The notes beneath the pieces are model-generated. The model was not told the DNA's origin, did no database searches, and saw only the letters and a program-made list of their open reading frames with translations. The position numbers and the translations under genes were made by a program. Shown piece after piece: positions 33,154 to 41,426 of a DNA stretch of 64,000 nt. The stretch's first letter is position 1; every line of letters begins with the position of its first letter. Origin of the DNA: Pseudomonas putida (GTDB taxonomy: Bacteria; Pseudomonadota; Gammaproteobacteria; Pseudomonadales; Pseudomonadaceae); NCBI RefSeq assembly GCF_025905425.1, contig NZ_CP109603.1:2516001-2580000 (forward strand), given 5' to 3'.

Positions 33154-34248
33154 ATGTTCAAGACCATTGAGGAACATGTCCGCCAGCAGGTCGCCCCCGC
33201 CGCCCTGCGTGCCGAGTTCCGCCAGCACGAGTTCGATGCTTCGCGCCGCTTCTGCCAACTGATCTTCGGCGTCAGCATCGCCGTCTGGCTGGTCTTCGAC
33301 GTCATCGTCAGCTACCTGGGTGGCCAACGTTTCACCTGGCTCTCTGGCCTGTTCATCACACTGATGTGCAGCCTCACCGTGGTGCTCGGCTTCACCCGCA
33401 AAAGCCAGCACTTCGACGTCCTCAACCTCGTGTTCATCACCGTCATCACGCTGGGCATGCGCCTGCTCATCGATGGCATTCCAATCGCCCTGCGTCCGGT
33501 TTGGCTGGTATTGGGCACGTCCACTGTGCTGTACAGCGTCTCGGTACTGCCGGTGCGGCGCTGGTCATTCTTCTGTGCCATGGCCATCACGTGGGTCATG
33601 CTCAACCCCTTCTACGGCACCAACATCAACCCGGACGACCTGGAAGCCGCCATGCTGATCAGCTACGCGGTGTTCCTCAGTGGCCTGGTGATCTACAGCT
33701 ACCTGCGTATCCGGCAGGCCAAGCTGCACAATTTCTACATGTCCAAGCTGTTGCTCGACCAGGCATACGTTGACGTACTGACCGAGATCCCCAACCGCCG
33801 CTCGTTCATGGCCAAGGCCGAGCGCCAGCTGCAGCAGAAAACACCTGGGCAGTACCTGGCAATGATCGACATCGACAACTTCAAGAAGGTCAACGACCGT
33901 TTCGGGCATGACATTGGCGATGAAGTGCTCAAGCGTGTGGCGGTGCACATCAAGGCGTCGATGGCAGGCTATGAATTTGCAAGGCTCGGCGGCGAGGAGT
34001 TTGCGATCTTCTTCCAGGGGCTGGATCAAGCGGCTGCCGAGCAACAGGTTGCGGCGTTATGCAGGCGGGTGCGGGAAGACCTGGGTGCGCATCCGGTGAC
34101 GATCAGCATCGGGCTGGCCCAGGTGGACAGTGCCGATACCCTGACCATGGCGCTGGTCAGGGCGGACCAGGCGCTGTATGAGGCCAAGCACACTGGCAAG
34201 GATCGGGTTGTGCTGTGGACGAGTCGTCTGGCCGAAAGCAGCACCTAG
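33154..34248 (+). CDS. Membrane-bound diguanylate cyclase (GGDEF)
   Basis: This 364-aa protein has AAGGAG upstream of its start. An N-terminal membrane region of about six helices (roughly residues 30-190) precedes a GGDEF domain ('LTEIPNRRSFMAKAERQLQ', 'LAMIDIDNFKKVNDRFGHDI', signature GGEEF at 279-283, 'VTISIGLAQVDSADTL'). The intact active site predicts synthesis of cyclic di-GMP at the inner membrane. The residues that would form the RxxD inhibitory site are MAGY, so product inhibition is probably absent. A REP-like element follows it. Confidence 0.92.
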   Translation: MFKTIEEHVRQQVAPAALRAEFRQHEFDASRRFCQLIFGVSIAVWLVFDVIVSYLGGQRFTWLSGLFITLMCSLTVVLGFTRKSQHFDVLNLVFITVITLGMRLLIDGIPIALRPVWLVLGTSTVLYSVSVLPVRRWSFFCAMAITWVMLNPFYGTNINPDDLEAAMLISYAVFLSGLVIYSYLRIRQAKLHNFYMSKLLLDQAYVDVLTEIPNRRSFMAKAERQLQQKTPGQYLAMIDIDNFKKVNDRFGHDIGDEVLKRVAVHIKASMAGYEFARLGGEEFAIFFQGLDQAAAEQQVAALCRRVREDLGAHPVTISIGLAQVDSADTLTMALVRADQALYEAKHTGKDRVVLWTSRLAESST

Positions 34249-34258
34249 CAGGCTAGGC

Positions 34259-34287
34259 CCTTTCGCGGGCAAGCCCGCTAAAGGGCC
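34259..34287 (-). repeat. REP element after the GGDEF gene
   Basis: The complement of the GCGGGCTTGCCCGCG REP core, with CTTTCGCGGGCAAGCCCGC readable on the plus strand, fills the short gap between the convergent diguanylate cyclase and sensor kinase genes. The GGGTCC-type flank is degenerate. Confidence 0.65.
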
Positions 34288-34299
34288 GGTACAGCCAAC

Positions 34300-35601
34300 C
34301 TACCCACCCGCCGGCAAACGAATCATGAACTGCGCCCCACCCAGCGCCGACTGTGCCACCGTCAACGTACCGCCCTGCCCTTCGATCGCCCGCCGGCTGA
34401 TCGCCAGCCCCAAGCCGAACCCGCCGGTATTGCGATCACGGCTACGGTCCAAGCGATAGAACGGCTGGAAGATCCGCTCACGCTCCTCGACCGGAATACC
34501 GATCCCGTCGTCCTCGACCGTCAGCAGGCAGGCGCCGTCATCCTCAAGCCGCAACCTCAACAGCAGGCTTTGGTCGCAATAACGCATCGCGTTGCGCACC
34601 AGGTTCTGCACCGCCCGCGCCGTCAACCGGGGGTCGAGCACGAAACGTGGCAGTTCGCGCTCGGCACGCACTTCCCACTCAATGCCACGGCTGTCCAACT
34701 CTTCGGCAAAACTGCCGAGCACGCTGTCCACCAGCTCCAGCAGCGACACCTCGACCCGCTCACGCGCCTGATCGGCGTTGTACAGGCGGCTGTAGGACAA
34801 CAGCTCCAGCACCAGTTCATCCAGTTCGCGCACATGGCCGACCAGCTCCAGCAGCCGTTTACGGCTGGTAGGCGGCACTTCGTCAAACAGCAGCACCAGG
34901 CCGAAGTCCAGACGGGTCAGCGGGGTGCGCAGTTCGTGGGACACCGCATTGAGCAGCTCGCGCTGCTGGTTGACGTGGCGCTCAAGGTCGGTGGCCATGG
35001 TGTCGAACACCCCGGCTAGTTCACCGATGTTCGAGTGCGCCGAGATGTGCGTTCGCTCTGCCATCTGCCCCTGGCCCAGGCGCCGGGCGGTTTCCTTGAG
35101 CCGCTCCAAGTCACGCCAGTGCGGCCACACCCAGAGCAGCAGGCAACCGAGCATGGCTGCACCGATCAGCACCGTCACGCCCCACGACAGCACGTTGATG
35201 TCCAGCGGGTCCTCGGGCGCATGCAGGCGCACCAGCCAGTCTTTGTCGAGGGGGGCCAGCACCGTCTCGTAATAACCCCAGTCAGCGATGCGCACCACAT
35301 GCATGCCATGTTCCAGGCGCGCCCGTTCATCAGTGCTCAGGTCGGCCTGGTCCCTGCGCAGCAGCTTGACCTCGAGGGGTGCGAAGGCGTCGGCCAGGTC
35401 TTGCTCTACCGCTGGCCACTGCTCACGCGGGGCCTGGTGAAACTGGCGCACGATCAGCGATTGCACACCTTTGGCCTGGTCGAGGTTGTAGGCCATGAAG
35501 CGCTCGTGGAACAGGCCGACGATGGTGTTGGGGATGAGCAGCAGCGCACCGGCGTAGGCGACGATAATCACCAGGTACAGGCGCACCAGGATCTTCAACA
35601 T
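34300..35601 (-). CDS. Sensor histidine kinase (RstB-like)
   Basis: This 433-aa inner-membrane kinase has two transmembrane helices ('LVIIVAYAGALLLIPN' and 'VTVLIGAAMLGCLLLWVWP') flanking a periplasmic domain of about 110 residues. A HAMP region, the His box 'LNAVSHELRTPLTRLDFGL', and ATP-binding motifs follow ('AVQNLVRNAMRY', 'VEDDGIGIP', 'GFGLGLAISRRAI'). The short periplasmic domain and start resemble RstB. It starts 6 nt after the response regulator stop, so the pair is co-transcribed. The stimulus is not identifiable from sequence. Confidence 0.94.
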   Translation of the reverse strand: MLKILVRLYLVIIVAYAGALLLIPNTIVGLFHERFMAYNLDQAKGVQSLIVRQFHQAPREQWPAVEQDLADAFAPLEVKLLRRDQADLSTDERARLEHGMHVVRIADWGYYETVLAPLDKDWLVRLHAPEDPLDINVLSWGVTVLIGAAMLGCLLLWVWPHWRDLERLKETARRLGQGQMAERTHISAHSNIGELAGVFDTMATDLERHVNQQRELLNAVSHELRTPLTRLDFGLVLLFDEVPPTSRKRLLELVGHVRELDELVLELLSYSRLYNADQARERVEVSLLELVDSVLGSFAEELDSRGIEWEVRAERELPRFVLDPRLTARAVQNLVRNAMRYCDQSLLLRLRLEDDGACLLTVEDDGIGIPVEERERIFQPFYRLDRSRDRNTGGFGLGLAISRRAIEGQGGTLTVAQSALGGAQFMIRLPAGG

Positions 35602-35607
35602 GCTCGG

Positions 35608-36309
35608 TCAGCACTCCCACTCGACACGGCTGAACAGGTAGCCTTTGCCCCATACGGTCTTGATCTTGCGCGCCTCGCCAGCGCTGTCGTCAAACTTGCG
35701 GCGCAGTTTGGAGATGGCGACATCCACCGAACGGTCGGTGCCGTTGAACTCGATGCCGCGCAGTTGCTGGAGAATGCGGTCGCGGTTAAGCACTTCGCCA
35801 GCATTGCGCGCCAGCACCACCAGCAGGTTGTACTCACCGCTGGACAGCTCCACCTCTTCGCCGCGCCAGCTGACGGTGCGCTCGGCCAAGTTGATGCACA
35901 AGCCACCGATCTGGATCAGGTCGCTGTCCAGGCGTGGCTCGTTGACACTGCTGCGGCGCAGCAACGTCCGCACGCGGGCCAGCAGCACGCGCGGCTCACA
36001 GGGTTTGGTCACGTAATCGTCCGCACCCATCTCCAGGCCCAGTACCTGGTCATGGCTGTCGTCACGGGCGGTCAGCATGAGAATCGGCAAACTCTGCGAT
36101 TCCTGGCGCAGCAAGCGGCACAGTTGCAGGCCGTCGATGCCGGGCAACATCAGGTCGAGGATAACCAAGTCAGGTTTCTGCCGGCGAAATTCGTCCAGCA
36201 CGTGGTCGCCACGGGCGATCACCTGAACATGGAAATCGTTGCGTTGCAGGTAGCTGGCGATCAGTTCGGACAGGGCGCTGTCGTCTTCGACCAGTAGGAG
36301 GTTTGGCAT
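35608..36309 (-). CDS. OmpR/RstA-family response regulator
   Basis: This 233-aa protein has a receiver domain ('LLVEDDSALSELIASYL', phospho-Asp in 'DLVILDLMLPGIDG', 'YVTKPCEPRVLLARV') and a winged-helix DNA-binding domain ending 'SVDVAISKLRRKFDDSAGEA', then 'KTVWGKGYLFSRVE'. It is encoded before its kinase. It is divergent from the RND efflux genes across a 157-bp gap carrying a tandem TTCACAC repeat spaced by one helical turn, the usual spacing for OmpR-type binding. It probably controls the efflux operon and itself. Confidence 0.94.
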   Translation of the reverse strand: MPNLLLVEDDSALSELIASYLQRNDFHVQVIARGDHVLDEFRRQKPDLVILDLMLPGIDGLQLCRLLRQESQSLPILMLTARDDSHDQVLGLEMGADDYVTKPCEPRVLLARVRTLLRRSSVNEPRLDSDLIQIGGLCINLAERTVSWRGEEVELSSGEYNLLVVLARNAGEVLNRDRILQQLRGIEFNGTDRSVDVAISKLRRKFDDSAGEARKIKTVWGKGYLFSRVEWEC

Positions 36310-36374
36310 AAGCGCTTTGACACATGAGAAAGTCCAGGCAGGATATAGAATCCTACGCCCTGGCAGGACGCTTC

Positions 36375-36391
36375 TTCACACTTTTTCACAC
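36375..36391 (+). promoter_or_regulatory. Tandem TTCACAC repeat between response regulator and RND genes
   Basis: TTCACAC occurs at 36375-36381 and again at 36385-36391, exactly 10 bp apart on the same face of the helix. Direct repeats with this spacing are the usual binding sites of OmpR-family dimers. The position in the divergent gap fits control of both transcripts by the adjacent regulator. Confidence 0.55.
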
Positions 36392-36466
36392 TCGCCCTAC
36401 AGGTATTAACAGCCACCGAGGGAACGCCTGCCGTAGCATACACCGCGTCATCATCGGAAGATCCGT

Positions 36467-37654
36467 ATGCCTACTAGCCTCCCCCCTCGCCTGCGCCCCG
36501 TGGCGCTTCTGGCGTTTCTGAGCTTGTCCCTGGCCGGCTGTGGCGACAGCGCCGAGCAGGAAGAAGAAATGCCCACGCCGCAAGTGCGCGTGGAAACCCT
36601 GCAGCTGCAGCCGTTGGCCATCAGCAGCGAACTCAGCGGCCGTATCCTCGCCCCGCGTACCGCCGAAGTGCGCGCACGGGTGGCGGGTGTGGTACTCAAG
36701 CGGGTGTACCGTGAGGGCAGTGACGTCAAGCAAGGCGACGTGCTGTTCCTCATCGACCCGGCGCCCTTCAAGGCCGACCACGACAGTGCCCGCGCCACCC
36801 TGGCCAAGGCCCAGGCCACCCTGTATCAAGCCCGCCTGCAGGAGCAACGCTACCGCGAGCTGGTCGACGACAAGGCCGTGAGCCGCCAGGAATACGACAA
36901 TGCCCGAGCCAGCTTCCTGCAGGCCGACGCCGAAGTCGCCGAAGCCAAGGCCGCGCTGGAGCGCGCCCGCCTGAACCTGGGTTATGCCACGGTGACCGCG
37001 CCCATTTCCGGGCGCATCGGCCGCGCGCTGGTGACCGAAGGTGCACTGGTCGGCCAGAACGAGAGCACGCCCCTGGCCACCATCCAGCAACTGGACCCGA
37101 TCCACGCCGACGTCACCCAGTCGACCCGCGAGCTCAATGTCCTGCGCCGTGCCCTGCGTGCCGGCGAGTTGCAGCAGGTCGGCGACGGCCAGGCCCGCGC
37201 CACGCTGATCCAGGACGATGGCAGCGCCTACCCGCTGCCCGGCAAATTGCTGTTCTCCGACATCAGCGTCGACCCGAGCACCAACCAGATCACCCTGCGC
37301 AGCGAGTTCCCCAACCCGGACCTCGACCTGCTGCCTGGCAGTTACGTGCGCGTGCGCCTGGAGCAGGCGGTGCAGCCCAAAGGCCTCAGCGTGCCGCAAC
37401 GCGCCATCCTGCGTGACAGCGCCGGGGTGCCAAAAGTGCTGGTGGTCGACCCGCAGGCCCGCATCAGCGACCGCCAGGTGGTGCTGGGCAGCGCCCAGGG
37501 CGACCGCTGGGTCGTCAGCGAAGGCCTTGCGCCCGGTGAACAAGTGGTTATCGAAGGCCTGCAGCACGTCAAGGCCGGCGACCAGGTGCAGGTCGAAACG
37601 AGCCAGGGCACAGCGCCCGGCGCGCCGCCCATCGCACAGCACAACAGCCAGTGA
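36467..37654 (+). CDS. RND efflux periplasmic adaptor (membrane fusion) lipoprotein
   Basis: This 395-aa adaptor has an N-terminal signal with lipobox LAGC (Cys at about 26), so it is an inner-membrane-anchored lipoprotein. The barrel-sandwich and hairpin regions read 'AEVRARVAGVVLKRVYREGS', 'QGDVLFLIDPAPFKA' and 'YATVTAPISGRIGRALVTEG', typical of the AcrA/MexA family. It links the pump encoded 11 nt downstream to an outer-membrane channel. No outer-membrane factor gene is in this operon, so it must borrow one such as OprM/TtgC. Confidence 0.95.
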   Translation: MPTSLPPRLRPVALLAFLSLSLAGCGDSAEQEEEMPTPQVRVETLQLQPLAISSELSGRILAPRTAEVRARVAGVVLKRVYREGSDVKQGDVLFLIDPAPFKADHDSARATLAKAQATLYQARLQEQRYRELVDDKAVSRQEYDNARASFLQADAEVAEAKAALERARLNLGYATVTAPISGRIGRALVTEGALVGQNESTPLATIQQLDPIHADVTQSTRELNVLRRALRAGELQQVGDGQARATLIQDDGSAYPLPGKLLFSDISVDPSTNQITLRSEFPNPDLDLLPGSYVRVRLEQAVQPKGLSVPQRAILRDSAGVPKVLVVDPQARISDRQVVLGSAQGDRWVVSEGLAPGEQVVIEGLQHVKAGDQVQVETSQGTAPGAPPIAQHNSQ

Positions 37655-37665
37655 GGGGCTGATCC

Positions 37666-40600
37666 ATGCCGCAATTCTTCATTGACCGCCCGGTGTTCGC
37701 CTGGGTGGTCGCATTGTTCATCCTGCTTGCCGGTGCCCTGGCCATCCCGCAGTTGCCGGTGGCCCAGTACCCCAACGTGGCCCCGCCACAAGTGGAAATC
37801 TACGCCGTGTACCCAGGCGCCTCGGCGGCGACCATGGACGAAAGCGTGGTCAGCCTGATCGAGCAGGAGCTCAATGGCGCCGACAACCTGCTGTACTTCG
37901 AGTCGCAAAGCAGCCTGGGCAGCGCCACCATCACCGCCACCTTCGAGCCTGGCACCCACCCCGACCTGGCCCAGGTCGATGTGCAAAACCGTCTGAAGGT
38001 GGTCGAGTCACGCCTGCCTCGCCCTGTGACCCAACAGGGCCTGCAGGTGGAAAAGGTGTCCACCGGCTTCCTGCTGCTGGCCACCCTGACCTCGGAAGAC
38101 GGCAAACTCGACGAAACCGCCTTGTCGGATATTCTCGCGCGTAATGTGATGAACGAAGTCCGTCGCCTGAAAGGCGTGGGCAAGGCCCAGTTGTATGGCT
38201 CCGAGCGCGCCATGCGCATCTGGATCGACCCGAGCAAGCTGATCGGGTTCAACCTCACGCCCAACGATGTGGCCGATGCCATCAATGCGCAAAACGCCCA
38301 GGTCGCCCCTGGCAGCATTGGTGATCTGCCCGCCCGTGGCACCCAGGAAATCACCGCCAACGTGCTGGTCAAGGGCCAGCTGAGCACCCCGGAAGAATTC
38401 GCGGCGATTGTTCTGCGCGCCAACGCGGACGGTTCTACCGTGACCATCGGCGATGTCGCCCGGGTCGAGATCGGCGCCCAGGAGTACCAGTACGGCACAC
38501 GCCTGAACGGCAAACCAGCCACCGCATTCAGCGTACAGCTGGCGCCCGGCGCCAACGCCATGGAAACCGCCGACCTGGTGCGGGCCAAAATGAAGGAACT
38601 GTCGCGCTACTTCCCGGATGGGGTCAAATACGACATTCCGTATGACACCTCGCCGTTCGTGAAGGTGTCCATCAAGCAGGTCATCACTACCCTGTTCGAG
38701 GCCATGTTGCTGGTGTTCGCGGTCATGTTCCTGTTCCTGCAGAACCTGCGTTATACGTTGATCCCGACGCTGGTGGTGCCGGTGGCGCTGATGGGCACCT
38801 TCGCCGTGATGCTGGCGTTGGGTTTCTCGGTCAACGTGCTGACCCTGTTCGGCATGGTCCTGGCCATCGGCATCCTGGTTGACGATGCCATCGTGGTGGT
38901 AGAAAACGTCGAGCGGATCATGGCCGAAGAAGGCCTGCCGCCCAAGGAAGCCACGCGCAAAGCCATGGGCCAGATCAGCGGGGCGATCGTCGGCATTACC
39001 CTGGTACTGGTGGCGGTGTTCTTGCCGATGGCCTTCATGAAAGGTTCGGTGGGGGTGATCTACCAGCAGTTCTCGGTGTCGATGGCGGTGTCGATCCTGT
39101 TCTCGGCGTTCCTCGCCCTGAGCCTGACCCCAGCCCTGTGCGCGACCTTGCTCAAACCGCTGGCCAAGGGCGAGCACCACGAACGCAAGGGCTTCTTCGG
39201 CTGGTTCAACCGACGCTTCGACAGCATGAGCAACGGCTACCAGCGCTGGGTGGTGCAGGCGCTCAAGCGCAGTGGCCGCTACCTGCTGGTGTATGGCGTG
39301 CTGCTGGCCGTGCTGGGCTATGGCTTCAGCCAATTGCCCACGGCGTTCCTGCCCACCGAAGACCAGGGCTACACCATCACCGACATCCAGCTGCCGCCAG
39401 GCGCGAGCCGCATGCGCACCGAACAGGTGGCCGCACAGATCGAGGCGCATAACGCCGAAGAGCCCAGTGTCGGCAATACCACGCTGATCCTCGGCTTCAG
39501 CTTCTCCGGCAGCGGGCAGAACGCAGCACTGGCCTTCACCACACTCAAGGACTGGTCCGAGCGCGGTGACGATGATAGCGCGCAATCGATCGCCGACCGC
39601 GCGACCATGGCCTTCACCCAGCTCAAGGATGCCGTGGCCTACGCCGTGCTGCCGCCGCCCATCGACGGGCTCGGCGAATCGACGGGTTTCCAATTCCGCC
39701 TGCAGGACCGTGGCGGCATGGGCCACACCGCACTGATGGCAGCCCGCGACACGTTGCTGGCCAGTGCTGGCGAAAGCAAGGTGCTGGTCAACGTGCGCGA
39801 GGGTTCGCTGGCCGAAAGCCCACAGGTGCAACTGGAGATCGACCGCCGTCAGGCCAACGCCTTGGGTGTGTCGTTCACCGACATCGGCGCGGTGCTGGAT
39901 ACCGCCGTAGGCTCCAACTACGTCAACGACTTCCCCAACCAGGGCCGTATGCAACGGGTAGTGGTGCAGGCCGAAGGCGATCAGCGTAGCCAGGTCGAGG
40001 ATTTGCTGAAAATCCACGTGCGCAACAGCAGAGGCAAGATGGTGCCGTTGGGTGCATTCGTCCAGGCGAAGTGGGTCAGCGGTCCCGTTCAATTGACCCG
40101 CTACAACGGTTATCCGGCGGTTTCGATCTCCGGTGAACCGGCCGCAGGCTACAGCTCGGGCGAGGCCATGGCCGAAGTCGAGCGCCTGGTTGCGCAGTTG
40201 CCTGCCGGCACGGGACTGGAATGGACCGGCCTGTCCCTGCAGGAGCGGCTGTCCGGCAGCCAGGCACCGATGCTGATGGCGCTGTCGCTGCTGGTGGTGT
40301 TCCTGTGCCTGGCAGCGCTGTACGAGAGCTGGTCGATCCCGACCGCCGTGCTGCTGGTTGTCCCGCTCGGCGTGCTCGGCGCAGTGTTGGCAGTGACCCT
40401 GTGCGGCATGCCCAACGACGTGTTCTTCAAGGTCGGCCTGATCACCTTGATCGGCCTGTCGGCAAAGAACGCGATCCTGATCATCGAGTTCGCCAAGAGC
40501 CTGGTGGACCAAGGTGTCGATGCCGTCGACGCCGCCGTGCAGGCCGCCCGTCTGCGCCTGCGGCCGATCGTCATGACCTCGCTGGCCTTCATCCTCGGGG

Positions 40601-40788
40601 TGGTCCCCCTGGCCATCGCCACCGGTGCCAGCTCAGCGAGCCAACAGGCGATCGGTATCGGGGTGATCGGCGGGATGCTCAGCGCAACCCTGGCAGTGGT
40701 GTTCGTGCCGGTGTTCTTCGTAGTAGTGATGCGGTTGGCTGGGCGCAAAAAAGCCCACGCCGATCAGGCGCAGACCCGCGACGCTTGA
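37666..40788 (+). CDS. RND (HAE1-family) multidrug efflux transporter
   Basis: This 1040-aa polytopic pump has the standard AcrB/MexB plan. Examples are the start 'MPQFFIDRPVFAWVVALFIL', 'PQVEIYAVYPGASAATMDES' and the proton-relay Asp pair in 'GILVDDAIVVVENVERIM'. The C-terminal half contains 'VGLITLIGLSAKNAILIIEF' and the expected second TM block. It extrudes hydrophobic drugs or solvents using the proton gradient. An intrinsic terminator follows directly. The exact substrate range cannot be read from the sequence. Confidence 0.95.
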   Translation: MPQFFIDRPVFAWVVALFILLAGALAIPQLPVAQYPNVAPPQVEIYAVYPGASAATMDESVVSLIEQELNGADNLLYFESQSSLGSATITATFEPGTHPDLAQVDVQNRLKVVESRLPRPVTQQGLQVEKVSTGFLLLATLTSEDGKLDETALSDILARNVMNEVRRLKGVGKAQLYGSERAMRIWIDPSKLIGFNLTPNDVADAINAQNAQVAPGSIGDLPARGTQEITANVLVKGQLSTPEEFAAIVLRANADGSTVTIGDVARVEIGAQEYQYGTRLNGKPATAFSVQLAPGANAMETADLVRAKMKELSRYFPDGVKYDIPYDTSPFVKVSIKQVITTLFEAMLLVFAVMFLFLQNLRYTLIPTLVVPVALMGTFAVMLALGFSVNVLTLFGMVLAIGILVDDAIVVVENVERIMAEEGLPPKEATRKAMGQISGAIVGITLVLVAVFLPMAFMKGSVGVIYQQFSVSMAVSILFSAFLALSLTPALCATLLKPLAKGEHHERKGFFGWFNRRFDSMSNGYQRWVVQALKRSGRYLLVYGVLLAVLGYGFSQLPTAFLPTEDQGYTITDIQLPPGASRMRTEQVAAQIEAHNAEEPSVGNTTLILGFSFSGSGQNAALAFTTLKDWSERGDDDSAQSIADRATMAFTQLKDAVAYAVLPPPIDGLGESTGFQFRLQDRGGMGHTALMAARDTLLASAGESKVLVNVREGSLAESPQVQLEIDRRQANALGVSFTDIGAVLDTAVGSNYVNDFPNQGRMQRVVVQAEGDQRSQVEDLLKIHVRNSRGKMVPLGAFVQAKWVSGPVQLTRYNGYPAVSISGEPAAGYSSGEAMAEVERLVAQLPAGTGLEWTGLSLQERLSGSQAPMLMALSLLVVFLCLAALYESWSIPTAVLLVVPLGVLGAVLAVTLCGMPNDVFFKVGLITLIGLSAKNAILIIEFAKSLVDQGVDAVDAAVQAARLRLRPIVMTSLAFILGVVPLAIATGASSASQQAIGIGVIGGMLSATLAVVFVPVFFVVVMRLAGRKKAHADQAQTRDA

Positions 40789-40813
40789 CTGGACAAGCAT
40801 CGCATTGAATGAG

Positions 40814-40848
40814 AGGGTTCCGGGCATCGATTTGCCGGAACCCTTTTT
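40814..40848 (+). terminator. Intrinsic terminator of the RND operon
   Basis: GGGTTCCGG (40815-40823) pairs with CCGGAACCC (40835-40843), an 11-nt loop between, followed by TTTTT (40844-40848). The mobA start codon at 40850 comes two bases later, so mobA must be expressed from transcripts that start at or after this hairpin or by readthrough. Confidence 0.85.
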
Positions 40849-40849
40849 C

Positions 40850-41425
40850 ATGACTACCCACCTCCCCCCCTGCTCAATTCTCATCCTCGCTGGCGGGCGC
40901 GGTCAGCGCATGGGCGGCCGTGACAAAGGTTTGGTGGAGTGGCGAGGAGAGCCATTGGTTGCACACGTGCAACGGACTGTGCGACCAATCAGCACTGATT
41001 TGGTGATTTCCTGCAACCGTAACCAGAAGACCTACGCCACCTACGCCGACCAGATAGTGGGCGACGCGGAGCTGGATTTCCCCGGGCCGTTGGCCGGGGT
41101 GATCGCCGGGCTGACGGCGGCGCGGCGTGACTGGGTCGTGGTGCTGGCCTGCGATGCACCGCTGATTGACCAAGGGTTGATCGAGGATTTGCTGCAATTG
41201 GCGGTGGTTGGCGACAGTGCTGCGATGGTGCGCCAGGGGGGTTACTGGCAGCCGATGTTCAGTGTGTTGCCGCGCAGGCTGCTGCCGGTGTTGCAGCAGG
41301 CCTGGGCAGCCGGTGAGCGGAGTTTGCAGAAGGCCCTGCTGCTTGAGCCGGTGCAGGGGTTGGAGTGTGCCGAGGATGACCCGCGGTTAAGCAATTTCAA
41401 CAGCCCAGATTTGCTCCAAGGTTGA
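40850..41425 (+). CDS. mobA: Molybdenum cofactor guanylyltransferase
   Basis: This 191-aa protein starts 'MTTHLPPCSILILAGGRGQR', followed by 'MGGRDKGLVEWRGEPL', the nucleotide-binding signature of MobA, with 'LVISCNRNQ' and 'VVVLACDAPLIDQ' further on. It attaches GMP to Mo-molybdopterin to make the bis-MGD precursor in the cytoplasm. The ATG lies directly after the T-tract of the upstream terminator, and no Shine-Dalgarno sequence is visible. An in-frame TTG at 40805 would place the hairpin within the gene, which is unlikely. It is convergent with, and one base from, the acyl-CoA ligase stop. Confidence 0.93.
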   Translation: MTTHLPPCSILILAGGRGQRMGGRDKGLVEWRGEPLVAHVQRTVRPISTDLVISCNRNQKTYATYADQIVGDAELDFPGPLAGVIAGLTAARRDWVVVLACDAPLIDQGLIEDLLQLAVVGDSAAMVRQGGYWQPMFSVLPRRLLPVLQQAWAAGERSLQKALLLEPVQGLECAEDDPRLSNFNSPDLLQG

Positions 41426-41426
41426 A

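Noticed and set aside
38008..40512. 834-codon minus-strand ORF
   Set aside because: Antisense shadow of the RND pump; its His/Gln-rich translation is typical of reversed GC-rich coding DNA.
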